Part shown: positions 1 through 47,603 of the stretch, in pieces | Layout of the letters: every line of letters starts with the position of its first letter | How positions within the stretch are numbered: position 1 is the first letter of the stretch | From: Mycteria americana | Taxonomy: Eukaryota > Chordata > Aves > Ciconiiformes > Ciconiidae | DNA length: 64,000 nt | Assembly (NCBI RefSeq): GCF_035582795.1 | Contig: NC_134372.1 | Coordinates: 39,594,316-39,658,315 of the forward strand | Reading direction: 5' to 3' | Notes under the pieces: model-generated | What the model saw: the letters and a program-made list of their open reading frames with translations, nothing else | Told to the model about the DNA's origin: nothing | Databases searched by the model: none | Program-made: the position numbers and the translations under genes

Positions 1-1835
1 AAAAAAACTTTCAAGGCCCTAGTTCCAACCACGTCTGCTGCAGGTGCAGCCAACTCCAATTCTGAAGGTAACCTAAAAAGTATGAATGTGTACATGATGA
101 ACATACTTAATAACTTGTTTTGTATTTTCTTTAATGTAGCATTTCATTTGGAAAGATGGGTTGTGGTTGTCCCCGTTGCTCTAACGGAGCTCTGTCCACA
201 GTCACATAAAACCATCATTCTGTAAAAACAAACAAAACTGCTATGGTTACTGAAATGGCACTTTGATTTTATATACGGTATGCTTGTTTTACATGTACAC
301 ACTACCATAAATTAAAAATACCAAGCATATTCTGTGCTCTTAACGCTGAAGGGAAAAACCACAATTTGAATTATGCAGAGTTTACTTTTTATTGATATGA
401 ACTTGTTGTACTAAATCTGATGTCTGGATATAACTTCCCTAATATATATTGTTACTTAAATATACAGAATTAGATTGACCACTAACACAGTACTGGATGT
501 TAACTTCAAATCCTATGTTACATCAAGAGGCTGTTCTTGTAAGTCTGTCTGAACATTATCTAGAAAGCTAAGAGTATTTACTTGCCTCTTTGACAAACAT
601 TAACGTATGTTATTTGTGCCAGGTTTTTTGTTGAAAATCCTTTTGTTTGGTTTTTTTTTTTACTTTTTTTAAATAAACGGTATGACCTGAAGTTATACAG
701 TTGTCTAGATAACAGTTAGACTAAGACTGTGGATGGCTGATGGGTAATGTGGATGCACTTCCTGGTGTAAGGGGTGCCAGTTGCGAGTTACCACACCAGC
801 AGAAGTAATTACACACTGTCCTCCTGACACTGAGGATTGAGATTGGAGACTAAAACATCACAAATTCAACAGGAAAATTGAGAAAGTGTGTGATCGTAAT
901 GGGATATAGTTTGAAAACCTCAGTCTGAAACTGCATTGTTTTTGTCATCTAACCTGATAAGCACTTTCTCTAGCAATATGGCTAAAACTTAAAATTGAAG
1001 TACTCTCCAGTTCTGTAAAAACGTTAAATATACTAAAATTGATCAAAACTGATAAGGTATGATAACTTATGAGCTTTGCAGAAAGATGCTTCTGACAAAA
1101 CAGAAACAGATTTCCGGTTTCTAATTGCAAGTGAATGCTCCTAGTTTATTGAAAGAAAGTTGTAAGTAATGTAGCATCATGTGGTTGCCAAAGTCTGCCA
1201 ACTTTGGTGAGCTGCACAGTTGTTATTCTGGTGTCTTCAAGCATTGGAACCAAAGGCCAAATTGCAAACAGCCTTTACATTTTCAAGTGAAACTTCATTT
1301 TATTTGCAGATACACTTGTATGGTAGACTGTTTAAACTATTATATGACTATATTTATATGCATTATAGTGACTGCATCTACTGTTCATGTTTAAACTAAG
1401 AAAACAAAAGATGAAAGCATTCAACTTGAAGCAAATAGAAAAGTTTAAAGATTGGCCCTCCATAAAAATGCTGTGGTTATGCTGCTTGATTTTAAGTTTG
1501 CACTTTTTTTATTGGCATTTAAAAAAACTGTTTAAACTGAACAGAATTTCGTATTTTATTTAATTTAACTACGTTGAAAGTGACTGCTCTGTACATCATG
1601 AACTTAACAATATACATGCTGTAAATGAAAGTTCACTGTCCTGTATACTAAGTTTATTGGTTTTTTTCCAACTTACAATTAGGACTGCAAATGTATGAAA
1701 CAAACCTTAGTCCAGTTGTATGGCTTTAACCAGGTGCAGTATGCAGTCATGTGGAATCTTGCTTTCTAGTGCTGGCAAAATGAGGACGTCTTTAATTACT
1801 GGCTTCAATAAACACGAATCCAGACTGCTTTATGC
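1..1835 (+). other. Probable 3' untranslated end of an upstream + strand gene (DYNC1LI2 by synteny)
   Basis: The stretch is AT-rich, has many ATTTA-like motifs and no long reading frame, and ends at a well-formed poly(A) signal at 1807 followed by a GT/T-rich element, as expected of a vertebrate 3' UTR. Frame 1 is open from the window edge to a stop near 223, but I do not recognise that peptide and it does not match the DYNC1LI2 C-terminus as I remember it. In mammals DYNC1LI2 (dynein cytoplasmic 1 light intermediate chain 2) lies directly upstream of CMTM4 in the same orientation. The gene identity is therefore an inference from conserved order, not from sequence. Confidence 0.45.
1807..1812 (+). 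terminator. Canonical poly(A) signal AATAAA of the upstream gene
   Basis: AATAAA is followed about 20-45 bases later by a GT- and T-rich stretch (1829-1857), the usual layout of a vertebrate cleavage site. Another AATAAA at about 671 could serve a shorter isoform. The cleavage point would be near 1825-1835. Confidence 0.6.
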
Positions 1836-2895
1836 TGTGCTTTTTTTCTTGTTTTTAAAATGCTCCTCCTAGAGCTGTTTCTGTGGGAGCAGAATATTAG
1901 TGAGTTCTGTGAACAGGAGAAAAAAGTTGGGTTGTACAGTTGTGTACCTTAATGACAACTTCCTTGGGAGTTATTGTACCAGCCTTTGCTAACGGAACTC
2001 CTCTCTGGAATTTAGAGCATGCAGCTTGTGTAAGTGAAGCAAGGTTGGTATAGCTATGTTTGCAGAGAGAGGTGTGCTGCTGATAGCTTACACATGAACA
2101 GTTATGTCAGTAGAACTGGTTTTCATGTGAACTAATGTATTTCATGAGAATGGGGAAACAGTTGTATATTTTCCCAGGATAAGATGTATACCGTCTAATA
2201 TATTTTGTGGAATACTGTATCCAAGCAGAGCACTGGTCCTAAATTTGGAGGATTAAAATCCAGGTTATGAGAAGTCTACGGAGTAAGTTGCTTGAGTGGT
2301 GCAAATGCCTCTTCTCTGGCAATAGCAAAGCTAAGTTTCTCCCTTCAGTGGGTGTAGCAAGTTCTTCCTAGTAAGCTTAGAAAGAGTAGACTGATTTAAT
2401 TAGCTTCTACTTGTTTACTTCATTGTTACTTTAACTGGATGCCTATATATTCCCCTGCATAGATTGAAGTTCTAGTTATTAATGTTTCTGGAGTCACCCT
2501 GCCTCTGAAATACAAATCAACTAAGCTTTTGGTTTCTAAAATACATAGTTTCTCTAGAAGTTAATCCTTATGAGGCCATGAAACAATTGTCATTTTAGAA
2601 TTGCCGTAATGCTTTATGTTTTAATGAGTTCATTAATGTAAAGAATTAATTTTAGTCCTTTAAGATCGGATTTAGAAAATATTTTTTAATAGATGAAGAT
2701 AATTATCTATCGTGTTAATTTGGGCGGAAACTAAATGAAGACTTCATCTTCAGACATGCTGAAGTTGAAAGTGACTTTCTTCAGAAAGATCATAACAGTG
2801 GATTGAAATGGAAGAACACCCTTGTAACTCTTCTGTTTACTTAGCTGTTGTTCAACTGTAATTTGTTTTTTTGAAAGCAAAATGTCTCCAAATCT

Positions 2896-2920
2896 AAAAA
2901 AAAAAAAAAAAAAAAAAAAA
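2896..2920 (+). repeat. A25 homopolymer
   Basis: Twenty-five consecutive A bases. It could be the tail of an old retroposed sequence, but no recognisable element body or target duplication flanks it. Confidence 0.9.
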
Positions 2921-5900
2921 TTGGGATAATAAGGTTTTGGTGTGGAAAGCATCTTGCTGGAGGCTCTAAGCTACTGTTACAAGATGAATCTTTCACTGCC
3001 TGTACTGCTCCAGATGGTGGTGTTAACCCCTCTGGCTTTTCAGCCATGGCAGGATTTTGTTAGGGAATGAACTTCTCGAGTAAGAACCTTTGCTTGAATA
3101 AAATCATCAGTTTCTGAGTCTTTGTAGTTCAAATACATACAAGGGAAAGGCTATAGATTACCAGGTTGTTACTGATGACCTAAACCAGACTCTGGTTGCC
3201 TGGGTCTATATGTAGAGCTGCTTGGAATATCTCAATTGAATATTTAGTACCAAAAGCAGAACTTGTCTATTTGGACTTTTTAAGTAAAAAATAAATAATA
3301 TATTCATAGGATAGAGGCAGTTTAATTCCAAACACACACTTTTGCTGGAATTCAGTTTCCTCTTCAAGGAAGCATTGACATAAAACTTCCAGCCTGTTCT
3401 ACTACAGCCTTCATAATAATTACTTCTTCTCTGATCCACTCAGACTGTGTGGAGAAGATAATGTAAGCACAAATAATTAAGAAAGCCAACAGTCTGAACT
3501 AATGCTTTGGGACACCGCATGGCTCTGGTTTCACAAACATCTGAGGTTTCTGCAGTCAAATGTAACTGTAGTTTATAAAAAGCCGTTCCATGTAATGGGA
3601 GTTGCAGAAGTGCAGGTGAGGGCAGAATCTGATCTAGCATGCTTTCTTCACTCTGGAAAAGTGAAATGAAGCAAGCTCTGACTTGCACATGTACATCAAG
3701 GCCTCTTGAAATTCAAATGCTTAAAAAAGGCTCAAGGAAGTTAATTTTCTCAAATGAAGTGCTTTACAAGTGGTAGTGTAAATGTGGTGTTACAATGCTT
3801 CAAAATCATGCATGTCTCCGAAAATCTTAAGTATAGGGCACCTAATTCTGCTTTAAACTGGCTTTAAAAAAAAAAAAAGAGTAGTATTAGCACCTTAGAC
3901 GTTTCTTTTGCCAAATACAGCAATGCACCTAACACCATGGTGCTGATATTGTTTAGAAATGACAGATGCAAAAGATCTGACTTGTCAGTGTAAGTTTGTA
4001 TGTAGCACTGTTGCGCTCTGAAATAGCTGTGTAATCACTTTGGCTCGTGTTCGGTATTCAGAGTCACAGACTTCGAGTTACTGGAGGGGTTATATTGAAA
4101 CCACGCTAACAGTTACATGCGAGAGGTCTGTAAGAATATGTCTTAAACAAGGGAAGCAGTTAACTTTCTCTATTGCCTTTGTTTGCAGACTTTCTATGTG
4201 GCAGAATCAACATTGCTAGTTGTAACTTTTTATCTGAAGAAAAAGATCCTTGACTCCCCTCTCGCTGACAATTAATTATGTTTTGCTGACAGTTTCTGGA
4301 GATGAAATGTTCCACGTCCAGAAGGTGGCAGACTTGGGATCAGTGCCTGTAGGTAATGCTGCTTAACGTGCCATTGAAAGGTGCTACATGTGTTGCTTGT
4401 GATGTTCCCTTAATAATTCTTGTTTGGCAGATTTTTTTTTTTAGGCTAAGTATCTTCCAAAGAGTGAATTGCTGAATTTTTCCCAAACAAAAGCTGTTTC
4501 ATTCAGTTCTAAGATTTTGTTAATATGTGTGAAACTTTTTTTTCTTTCTAATTTTGAGTTGTCTTAATTAAGACACTCTAGTTCCTTTCTTTCAGAACAA
4601 AAGCTGAAATAGCAATGTCCAGCACTAAAAGAAAACTGTTGTATCTGGGCACAAGAAAGCTGAATTAGGTTGCACAAGCTGCCTTTGAAAAGTGTTTGAT
4701 TTTTCAGTATGAATACTCACTAATGAAACTGTTGGTACTTGTTTGTATGTAACACTCAGTGTAGCTTTATGACGCATGTAAAAATGTCATCCTTGTCTCA
4801 GACTTGCCAAATGCTTAAAAACAAAAAAAATCCTTCAAAATATGCCAGAAAGTTGGTTGCAACTAAAAGGTGCTAGGAATAGCCTTGCATGAATATTCAC
4901 AAGAATGCGCAGTAAAATATTGAAGTTCTTGAGAAAAGGAAATGTGCAGTTGTAAAAATCTGGCACTCAGCTTACCAGATTGACAGCATTCCAAAAAACA
5001 GGGACTTTCCTTTTAGGGAGGGAATGAAATGACAGAATTATTTGACAGAACAGAGGGAATAAGACCACTGACAAGATAATGGATGGAGATGGCTACTGAG
5101 GCTTGGACCCGATCAACTCTACGTATTGTTCACTGGACTTACAGTCTGAGGGACCGGGGGACAGAGTACTCTGACTTGCATTCGTTGGCCCAAGTGACCA
5201 GCTGCAGATTTTGTCTTGCCCTGTGTTGCCCATTTCCCTCTGTGAAAGAGCCCAGCCAAGTTTTTGGTCTGACACCAGCCTTTTGACTGTCCTGCAAGGC
5301 AGGTGGGGATAGGCAGTAAAAGCCTGAGCCAGGTACGGCGAATTCACAACATGGTCACAGTGCAAATAGGAACGGTGGGCACGTGTTGTGGGAGGGTGAT
5401 ATATATGCCTAGGGTGATAGGCAGAGGCCCAGCAGTTAAAGTCTGTATCTGAACACAGACTTAATACACATTTTGGTTGCAGAGCAAACTTGGATGTTGC
5501 ACTCAAGTTTAAATGACCATAGTTTATCATGCATGTCTTAAATGGTAGGATAAAGGTGGAGATGAATGTTACTTGCTGTGGTTGGTTAATAAAAACTGTT
5601 TGATAATAAATCACTAAGTACTATCAAATTAAAACTTCTCTTTTCCAGGGGAATCAAATTATTATCCATGAAGGACTGGGTATACTGACTATGCTTTGCA
5701 GATTATTAGACAGTGAAGATGTTCAAAATTTTCAGATGGTCTGAAAGACTTAAGTTCCTGTGCCCATAGGCAGAGAGGAAGAAGTAGGAGAAAATTCCAT
5801 TTTATTAAAGGTCAGTCACTGACTGCACAGAAAATCTCTTAAGAGAGATGATGAGAGTGATGGAGACTTTTATCATCTGTGCTGTAATCTCACTGTGTGA

Positions 5901-7966
5901 CTCAACTCACAAATACTCAACAGCTGTCAGCTGACAATATCCTTTGGTAATAAGTGTTAGTTCCTGTTGTAATGGGCTGTTTTTGAAACAAGCAAGTGGT
6001 GTATTAGCCTTTGCTGTATGTAAGAGATTGGGGTTACTGAATTAATACTGAAATTTGTGTATTTTATAAACCTGAATTGTTACACACAGGTTTATTTTCC
6101 TGGGAAAAGCACACATGCCCCAGAAAAACACTCATTGTCAGTAGGCAGCTATAATTAGCAACTGTTTAACTAGCTGTATTAGGATGTTTTGGCTGATACG
6201 TTGCAATGCTGTTTTGCTGGGCTGAGAAATTGCCCGTGAAATTGGCAGGATCTGAAATACTTCAAATTTAGCAAAAGCCTGTCAAAATCTCTCCAAGTCA
6301 CCTTTTAGCTGAACAGAAGTACAACAGAACTATTAAGAGAATGCTGTCATATTTAAAGTATTTTTAGCACAGTTTCCTCTGCTTTTGCATTTGTGCTCTG
6401 TCCTATTCTACCCCCTCCTCAAAAATAAATCTTTTGGCCAACTTCAGTAACAAGAAAGATCTCGCAGACAGCTGACTTAATACCAATTGCATGAAAATTA
6501 GTGGCTTGGTGGAGAGGATAAATCCAAAGATTTCCTCTGCTTTAGGTAGGGATTGCCAAGTAAGTTTGGCTAGTTCATAGGCGAGACAGGCCAAACAAAA
6601 ATCTGTCGGTCAGCACACATGGAACCTGGCATAGCGCTTGCTTCCTTTTGCTCAAGCAGTAGTTCGAGGACATAAATAGGAGCTAAGCCTGCTGTGTGTG
6701 AAAAGGGACCCTCGGGAGGGTGCTGGGTCATTGGGCTCAGTGGGAGGGGTGAGGTGGGGAAGGTAGGAAGAGAAGACATAAGTCTGCAAGGAATCAGGAT
6801 TTATTAGTTCCGCTGTGTATGGCTTTGTAGAGTTGGGGCCATATGCCTGCCTTGAGTTTATAGCCAGTGATGGAAGACTTGAAATTATTTTTCCTGTTTA
6901 AAAAAAGAAAAAAAAAAAAGCCAAAACTTTCCCTTGCATGTAGAAGACCCGTGTAACTAAAGAAATACTCTGCAAGGGAATGAGCCAAATTAGCTGAATA
7001 CGAAGTTCTGTCATATGGAGGAATTAAGTGCCGTTGAAAATAAAGGAATATTCTTTGAACTGTTGTCATGTTAGCTGGTGTTAGCAATAAACTGTAGTTT
7101 AGCTGTAAGTAAAACAAATTCAGAAGGATAATTAAAAAATGAACTTTTTTAATATTTGCAATTCCCCACCAGAAGCGCAGGCAACTGAGTGGTTTGGTTA
7201 CGCAACAACAAACACAGTATTAAAACAGTTGAGGTCAGTTGTTTTCGCTGGCCCATTTCGTCCATGGAAAGAAAGAATGTAGTGAGTGTACTTCATCTTT
7301 TTTTTTTTAAGCCTGCTAAGGGACCTTTAAAACTTTGCTTATAAAACATGGTTTATACAATTTTTTCATCCTCCCCTTCAGCTTCCCACCTCCTCAAAAA
7401 AGAAAAATCAGCTCTTTCCTTCCAAAGGCCTGCTGTACTCTATGCGCTCCATCTCTTGCTATAAAAATACTGGATATCACAGGGGCAGCATGACCATGCC
7501 CACGCAGTCAGAGGGAACTAGTGTTTTCTGACCTTCTGTTCTAGGCCTGTGTGTTTTTATGGTTTTATTGGAAGAAGACTACCTTTTTTTCAGTTCATGG
7601 CTTTTTTTTTCCTCTGTTCCCTGAATAAATGTAGTGCCATGAATAAAATAAACACTGCTGTCAGTCTCTCTGCATATTTTTCAGTGTGCTTCATTATACA
7701 GGATTCTTTCAAAAGAAATATAACCCACGGTCTTGGCTGGTTCCCAGCACCATTAAAGGTCTACTGGCACTTTTCTTAAGAATATGAGGTTTTGCTTCTC
7801 TATTTTATAGAAATTAATTTCACCTCCCTGCTGTGTAGAATGTCTGCTGCCCTTCAGCCCAGCTGTGGCTGCAAGGTAACCCCTCTCTGGCACTTGCAGA
7901 TTGCAGATGTCCTTAAAGGTTCTTGGAGGTGAAAGCAGTCAGTGACTACTTCATCAGTGATGAAGC

Positions 7967-7986
7967 GGGGGGGGGGGGGGGGGGGG
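7967..7986 (+). repeat. G20 homopolymer
   Basis: Twenty consecutive G bases in the intergenic region. It is a potential G-quadruplex former, and its length is likely to vary between individuals or be misjudged by sequencing. Confidence 0.9.
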
Positions 7987-10900
7987 AAGGACCAGTAGAC
8001 AGTACTGAAGGAGATGTCAATCTCTAATCCTGGAGTAAAAAAAAATAAAAAGCGGTCCTCTGTGAATGGCTCATTGTTGATAATATATAAAGTCATGTTC
8101 ATAAGCCTGCAAAGTAAGGGTCTAACTAATTTTAGTGGCAGTGTTGCCTGTTTTGGTTTTGGGGGGATTTTTTCTTTTGGTTGGTTTGTTTTTGAAGGGG
8201 AAATACTGTTTCCTGATAGTAATGGTGAAATTCCAGGACTGACACTTTTACCTGTCCCCTTAAGAGGTGAAGCCAACCCCATACAGCTCCTTAGGACAGG
8301 TCCCGTGGTGACTTCTAGTCACTGCTGCCTTCTGGTCCCAGCTGTGAGACCTGAGGGCTGCCCCATGGTGCTCAAATTGGAGGAATCTGTCACACAAGCA
8401 TATGAGGCCTGTAGGGCCTTCCAGGGCTGCTCCGTTTATTTTCCAAAGCATAAGGGCTGGAATACAGGTGATGGTGTTGAAAGTATGCGTGGACTAATGT
8501 TACAGTATAACTGCAGGATAGAAATAGCATTCACGAACACTTGCTATTACTAGAGCTGCACTTTTTTAACCAGACGAAAAGCTGAGAGAGCTGCTTGCTG
8601 TGCTGTGTCAGTACGTGCCTAAAGTACCCTGACGAAACGGTCAGATTTGAGAAGCAGGTCCTGTGCTGTCAGCCTGTGAAACTTCTCTGGAAGCTTTTAT
8701 AGGTTGCCCTTCAAATTAGCTTATTTCTGTCCTGCTCTCTGCTTCTCTTGGTACTCTCCTCAGTTGATATGACTGTGCTTTGACTCCTAGCTGAGGAATT
8801 AAGTTCTCATTACTGTTCTTGAGGTGCTGAGGTCCTTTATGCTGAGTGGTCTTACCCTGGGAGGTTGCACAGTGCTACTTCAGCTGGGGTTGGACATGGT
8901 GAAGTAGGAATTGTCGTACTGTTCAGCAGCAGTCATCCTCTACCAGTTAGAGATAACTGACTGCACGACTCCCCACTGTTCCGTCCAGTTTTCCTTCTGC
9001 TGAAAGTCCGTGTCAGAACTTGCATCTTATCCCTGTTGTATATGGTATTAATTCCTAACTCTGACTCAGCAAAATTATTTGCCTGCTTCCCATGCTGCTC
9101 ATGGCTACAGAGTCAAAGTGGGCATGCCACACTCCCACACTGTGAAAATGGACAATTTACTGAACTATGGCACTTAAAACTACCAGATGTTTTCCTAAAG
9201 CAAGTTCTTTATTAGCTTTTTAGGGCAGGGTGTTTGTCTCCCGTTCCTGCTCCCCCCCCCCAACTGAAAAGTTAAGAAAAAGCTTCAGCATTTTTTACAT
9301 TGAGAAATTCAAGGGGAAAAAAACCTCCTCTCTGGTGCCAGAGTTAAACTCTAATCACTGCTCAGCTCTCTTGGAATTTGGCAGCATACCAGTGCTCCTT
9401 CCCTTTGGGTAGGTCATGTGGAAATACCGGAGCATTTTCTTAAAGAACTTCTCAGCTCTTTTCAGGTACTTGCACAGATGTAACTTTCCTGTTAGGATCC
9501 TAATTCCTTTTGCGCTTTTAACTATGTTTAAGCACCATGCGTAATAAGCACCATTCAGATCTACAAAATTTTATATATAAACATTAAAACACTTTTAAGT
9601 GTGTTAAAACCACATAAATGCAGCTTTAAAAATGTGGTTTTAAGTCGATATTCATACTCAGTTGCAATAGAATCACACACTTTAATCTCGAAAATGAAAC
9701 TTCAATGTGCTTAATCAAATGAACCCACAGAAGTTCACAAGTTTATTAAAGGCTGTAAGAATAGCTGAGATGAAAGTTGAGAGATGAGGGTTGCTTTGTT
9801 CAGTTTGATCAATGATAATACTTAGGAGTCTCTTTTCACTGCTTTTTATGCCTAAATCACCGGTTGGTTTTACTTTATCACCACTGTCCTGGAGATTCCT
9901 TCTGATGAGGAATTTTTAATTCTGTCAAAGCTGGCTTAACTGTTCTGTAAAAATACAGATCTTTGATCATTTAATTATAGTGTCTACAAATAGCATACTT
10001 AGATTTCGTCCCCTCTGTGCTGTTTCTTCCTTGTTTTCTCTATTCAGTCATATTTTAGCTGGATGTGAAATCCTCTCTGATGAATTCGGTGATCCGATCG
10101 GCTTGATACTATGGTGGCGTCTTGAGTGCTGATCATTGACCTGGTTTCCCATTTTCCTAGTCTTGGTATGCAGCCACACAATGAAATGGCAGGCTGTGCT
10201 TGAAAAGCTTATGAACTTGTAAAAACAAAGTTATCTGCAAGCAATGTGATCTGCCTTGGACGAATGCAATGACCTTTTTACTGGATCAATACTTTTATTT
10301 ACATATTAAACGTAGACATTTTTTTCCTTCAAGTGCTACAGAGCAGGCTGAAAAGGTGCCGTATCAGGCAAGAATGTGTGTAAAGGATTCCTTTGTTAAA
10401 TGTTGGCAGCAACCTCACAAGCCCTTGCCAAGTCTGTCCAGCCCACCCACCCGTCCAGGAGGACGCCAGAAAATCCCCCAGTATGGCTTGGTATTGGCTC
10501 TGGGCCATTTATAGCAAGGGGGACGCTGGCTGTACAGACCATGGTGCCGAAAGGGGCACCATGGCTATGGACAGCGATGCCGATACCCCGCTGCCCTAGG
10601 AGCTGCCTGGAATGTCTGTGAAACTGCAGTCAGTAACACTGTCAACATGTTCGCTGAAAACATGCCTCACAATTGTTCAAATAACACTTCGGATAGAGCA
10701 GAGAGAACACTTACCGTGCTCTCACTACCCAGGCAATTAGCTCACTAAAGAACAGAGGGGTTTCGGTGTGTCTGTACTTTGCGGCATTCTCAAAATGCTC
10801 TAATGATTTTAAATACATTTAAGCTTTGCATCCTCCACTTTGTAGGAAAAACTAAGCTATTAAGAAGTTTGCTGAAGGCTGTGCAGGAGGCAGTGGCTAC

Positions 10901-12780
10901 GCCAAAAACCAGAATCAAGATCTCTTATCGCCTAGCCTTTTTCTTAAATCACTCAACCATCTCTCCCTTTGTCCTTCAATTGCCTTCTGCAATACCACCT
11001 TTTGATTCTCCTTCAACATACTGACGTGTTTTGGTTAGAACTGCAAAAGATTTATCAAAATAATGTTCACTGTATGTTTCAAAAATGTTTTCATTATTGT
11101 GCTCAGGATAATTTTCTAGAACTGCCACAGCAGTCCCTCAGAACAAATGTTAAATGTCTCTGTATGTAAATATGGAAATCCTGTGTTCCTGAAACAGCTG
11201 TGGAGCCTTAAGTTAAAAAGAATCCAGAGAAGCTCTCGGAAGTGGCAACCACCTACCCAGGATATTTCCTGCAAGAAAAGGAGCTTTGTGAGACTTCTGA
11301 TTTCCCTGGAGTTAGACAAGAACTGAAATAAGAGACTGTAAAAACCTATTAGCCCATCATGGCCAGCCCTGTGCCAATGCAGGATTTTCCCCTTACATTT
11401 ATGATTTCATATTGTTAGGCTAGTTTCATGTGATTCAAGCAACAGAGTTTCCATCCTACATGCCTTGCTCATGTTCTCTTTTCTTTTTTTTTCTTTTCCT
11501 GCCATTTGCCCTTCACCAAAGGGCAATGTTTTTGTTTTCTTAAGCATGTCTTCTAACTCTTCATCTTGCTTGAGAATATTGGCCTCTTCCAGCATCAGGG
11601 TGTACCAGAGAAGCTATGAAAAGACTTCTATTGGCTGCAGACCATCAACGATGTCTCCAGTTAACCAAGCAATGACTGTCAATGGTAGACAAAAACCCAG
11701 CTCTTTCTCCATCCAGGGTTCCTGGCGTGCTCTCTGAGTCTGTCTCTTTGGCCCTACTTCTTAGGATCTATTTATACAGAGGCCAAAGAAAAGAGAAAAG
11801 TCTCTTGAAATTAAAAATCACATGGTACTGGGCAGAACCCTGTAAAAGAAGACGGATTAAAGGGGCTTCAAGAGAACTGAAAGGGAGAGATTAAGCAAAA
11901 CACAAAGATAACTGGAAAGGAAATCACAAGGTTGATAATCCACAGCGTTCATGGAAAACAGAAAAACTGTTGGTAAGAGAGACTTGTGGAGGCCAAAGGA
12001 AGGTGCTAGAAGAATTAATACACGTGAAAGTCCTGCACTAGTAACGTGAAAGAAAACGGTGTAGACTGTCAATGACAAGAACAAGACTGGGGGTCTGGCT
12101 GATAAAGATGGCAGATCACAGGCTGCAGCACTGAACCCTGTGAATTTCAGCGGGGTCTGTGGTACACAGCAGTCCGTCTGCCTCTTTCCATGTTAAAAAA
12201 ACCTTCAGCTGCATTGGATGCACCTGTATTTGCCAGATTACGTTGCAATTTCTCCAGATTTATGGTGACACAGCAAGAGAAAAAGTGTCTCCAAAAAGTG
12301 ATGCAGAGCCTGTCAAAACTAACTGTTTACTTGGAAAACGTCACTGTTTAAAATTACGCTTCCAAGTGTTTCTAACACTCACAGAAGAATACCCCGAAGG
12401 TTTCCAATATTCGAACTACTGCGGGTACGGTATCGTAACAGCTCAGAAGCAGAATTCTGAGCAGTGTGAACTGCTTTACGTATCTCGAAGGATTAACTCT
12501 GAGTTACGAATACAGTGTAAAATGTCAGTATCGTTGACTTTCTCAGCCTTAGCATGAACATCAGTGCATTTTAAAAACCCCGACGTCAAAAAGCCTTTAA
12601 CACAACAGACCGCTACCGCCTCCCGAAGCGCCAGACCCGCCGGGAGGCAACAACTGTACTCTCCGCACCGCTCCTGCCGAGCAAGGTGACCGGGCGCCGC
12701 AGCCGCCCGCCCGCCCCAGGCGAGGCGAGGCGAGGCTCGGCTCGGCGCCGGCCGCGGGGCGGGGAGCGCCCCGGCGGGCC

Positions 12781-12873
12781 GGGGGCAGGTGCCTGCCCCT
12801 CCCCTGCCCGTGCGGCTCCGCGGGCGGCGGGCAGGCCGGCCCGGGGGCGGGGACGCGGCCGGGGGCAGGTGCC
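12781..12873 (+). promoter_or_regulatory. Repeated CAGGTG E-box motif in the CMTM4 promoter
   Basis: The 13-mer GGGGGCAGGTGCC occurs at 12781-12793 and again at 12861-12873, exactly 80 bases apart. The core CAGGTG is the known E-box type bound by SNAI and ZEB repressors. Binding is inferred, not shown. Confidence 0.4.
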
Positions 12874-13318
12874 GGCCGCGGGGGCGGAGCGGGCGGAGGG
12901 CCGCGGGCCGGTGGAGGCACCGCCCGGCCGCGGCGCGCCCTCCGGGGCGGGCTCTCTCCGCCCTTTCCGCTGAGCGCAGGGGGAGGAGCGGCGGCGGCGG
13001 CGGCAGCGTCCCCGGTCGGAGCGGAGCTGCCCTGCCGGGACCGGGGGGCGATCCGCGGGCTGGCCGCGCCGCGAGGGGCTGAGGGAGCCCCGCGGCCTCG
13101 TCCCAGCGAGAGCCCGGGCCGGGCGCGCCGCGGCGGCCGCGGGCAACGGCGGCTCCCCCTCCTCGCGCCCCTCTGCGGGGCCAGGGCGCCCCCGAGCGGC
13201 GGGGCGCGGCGTGCGGCGCTGAGGGCTGCCCGCGCGCCGCCGCTCTCCCCCTCCCTCTACCCCTCGTCCTCCCCCTCCCGCTCCCGCTCCCCCTCCCCCC
13301 GCGCGGGGCCGGGGCTGA

Positions 13319-47338
<34,020 letters not shown>

Positions 47339-47553
47339 AAGCGACATTCAAATGGGACTGCAAAGGGAAAAGAAGTGCTTAACTCTCTCATGGAATAAAG
47401 GGTTTTTTCTTTATTTAAGGAAGAAAAGGAAGATCAGATGGTGGCAAAGAATGCCCAGCCCTGCAAATGTGCAGAGATGCATTGAGTCAGAAGCTGTTGT
47501 CACGAAGGCAGTAAATGTTGGTCATTCAAAAGCAAGATCCGTTTAAGATGTCC

Positions 47554-47603
47554 ACATATATATACGTATATTATATATCTTATATAATATATAATATATA
47601 TGT
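47554..47603. repeat. Nested TA-rich inverted repeat just after the CMTM4 stop
   Basis: Outer arms ACATATATA (47554-47562) and TATATATGT (47595-47603) are perfect complements. Inside, TTATATA (47571-47577) and TATATAA (47581-47587) pair around a three-base loop. It would form an RNA hairpin in the proximal 3' UTR. Confidence 0.75.

Larger units (their letters stand above)
1836..12599. other. Intergenic region between the upstream gene and CMTM4
   Basis: About 10.7 kb without a supportable exon. Reading frames here reach at most 179 codons (8014-8553 +), overlap opposite-strand frames and show no recognisable domain. It contains an A25 tract at 2896-2920, a G20 tract at 7967-7986, and a lysine/glutamate-rich - strand frame at 11407-11760 described among the findings. 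Promoter-proximal regulatory elements of CMTM4 may lie toward the right end, but none can be assigned by eye. Confidence 0.6.

Noticed and set aside
1-223. Frame 1 open from the window edge, possibly the end of an upstream coding exon
   Set aside because: The peptide is not recognisable and does not match the expected DYNC1LI2 terminus, and no conserved stop context is visible; treated as 3' UTR.
5093-5614. 173-codon - strand frame in the intergenic region
   Set aside because: No recognisable domain, no splice context, composition like its surroundings; consistent with chance.
8014-8553. 179-codon + strand frame overlapping a 142-codon - strand frame
   Set aside because: The two frames share the G20 and pyrimidine-rich stretches, have no known domain and contradict each other; likely chance.
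12159-12557. 132-codon + strand frame just before the CpG island
   Set aside because: No family resemblance and no promoter or splice evidence.
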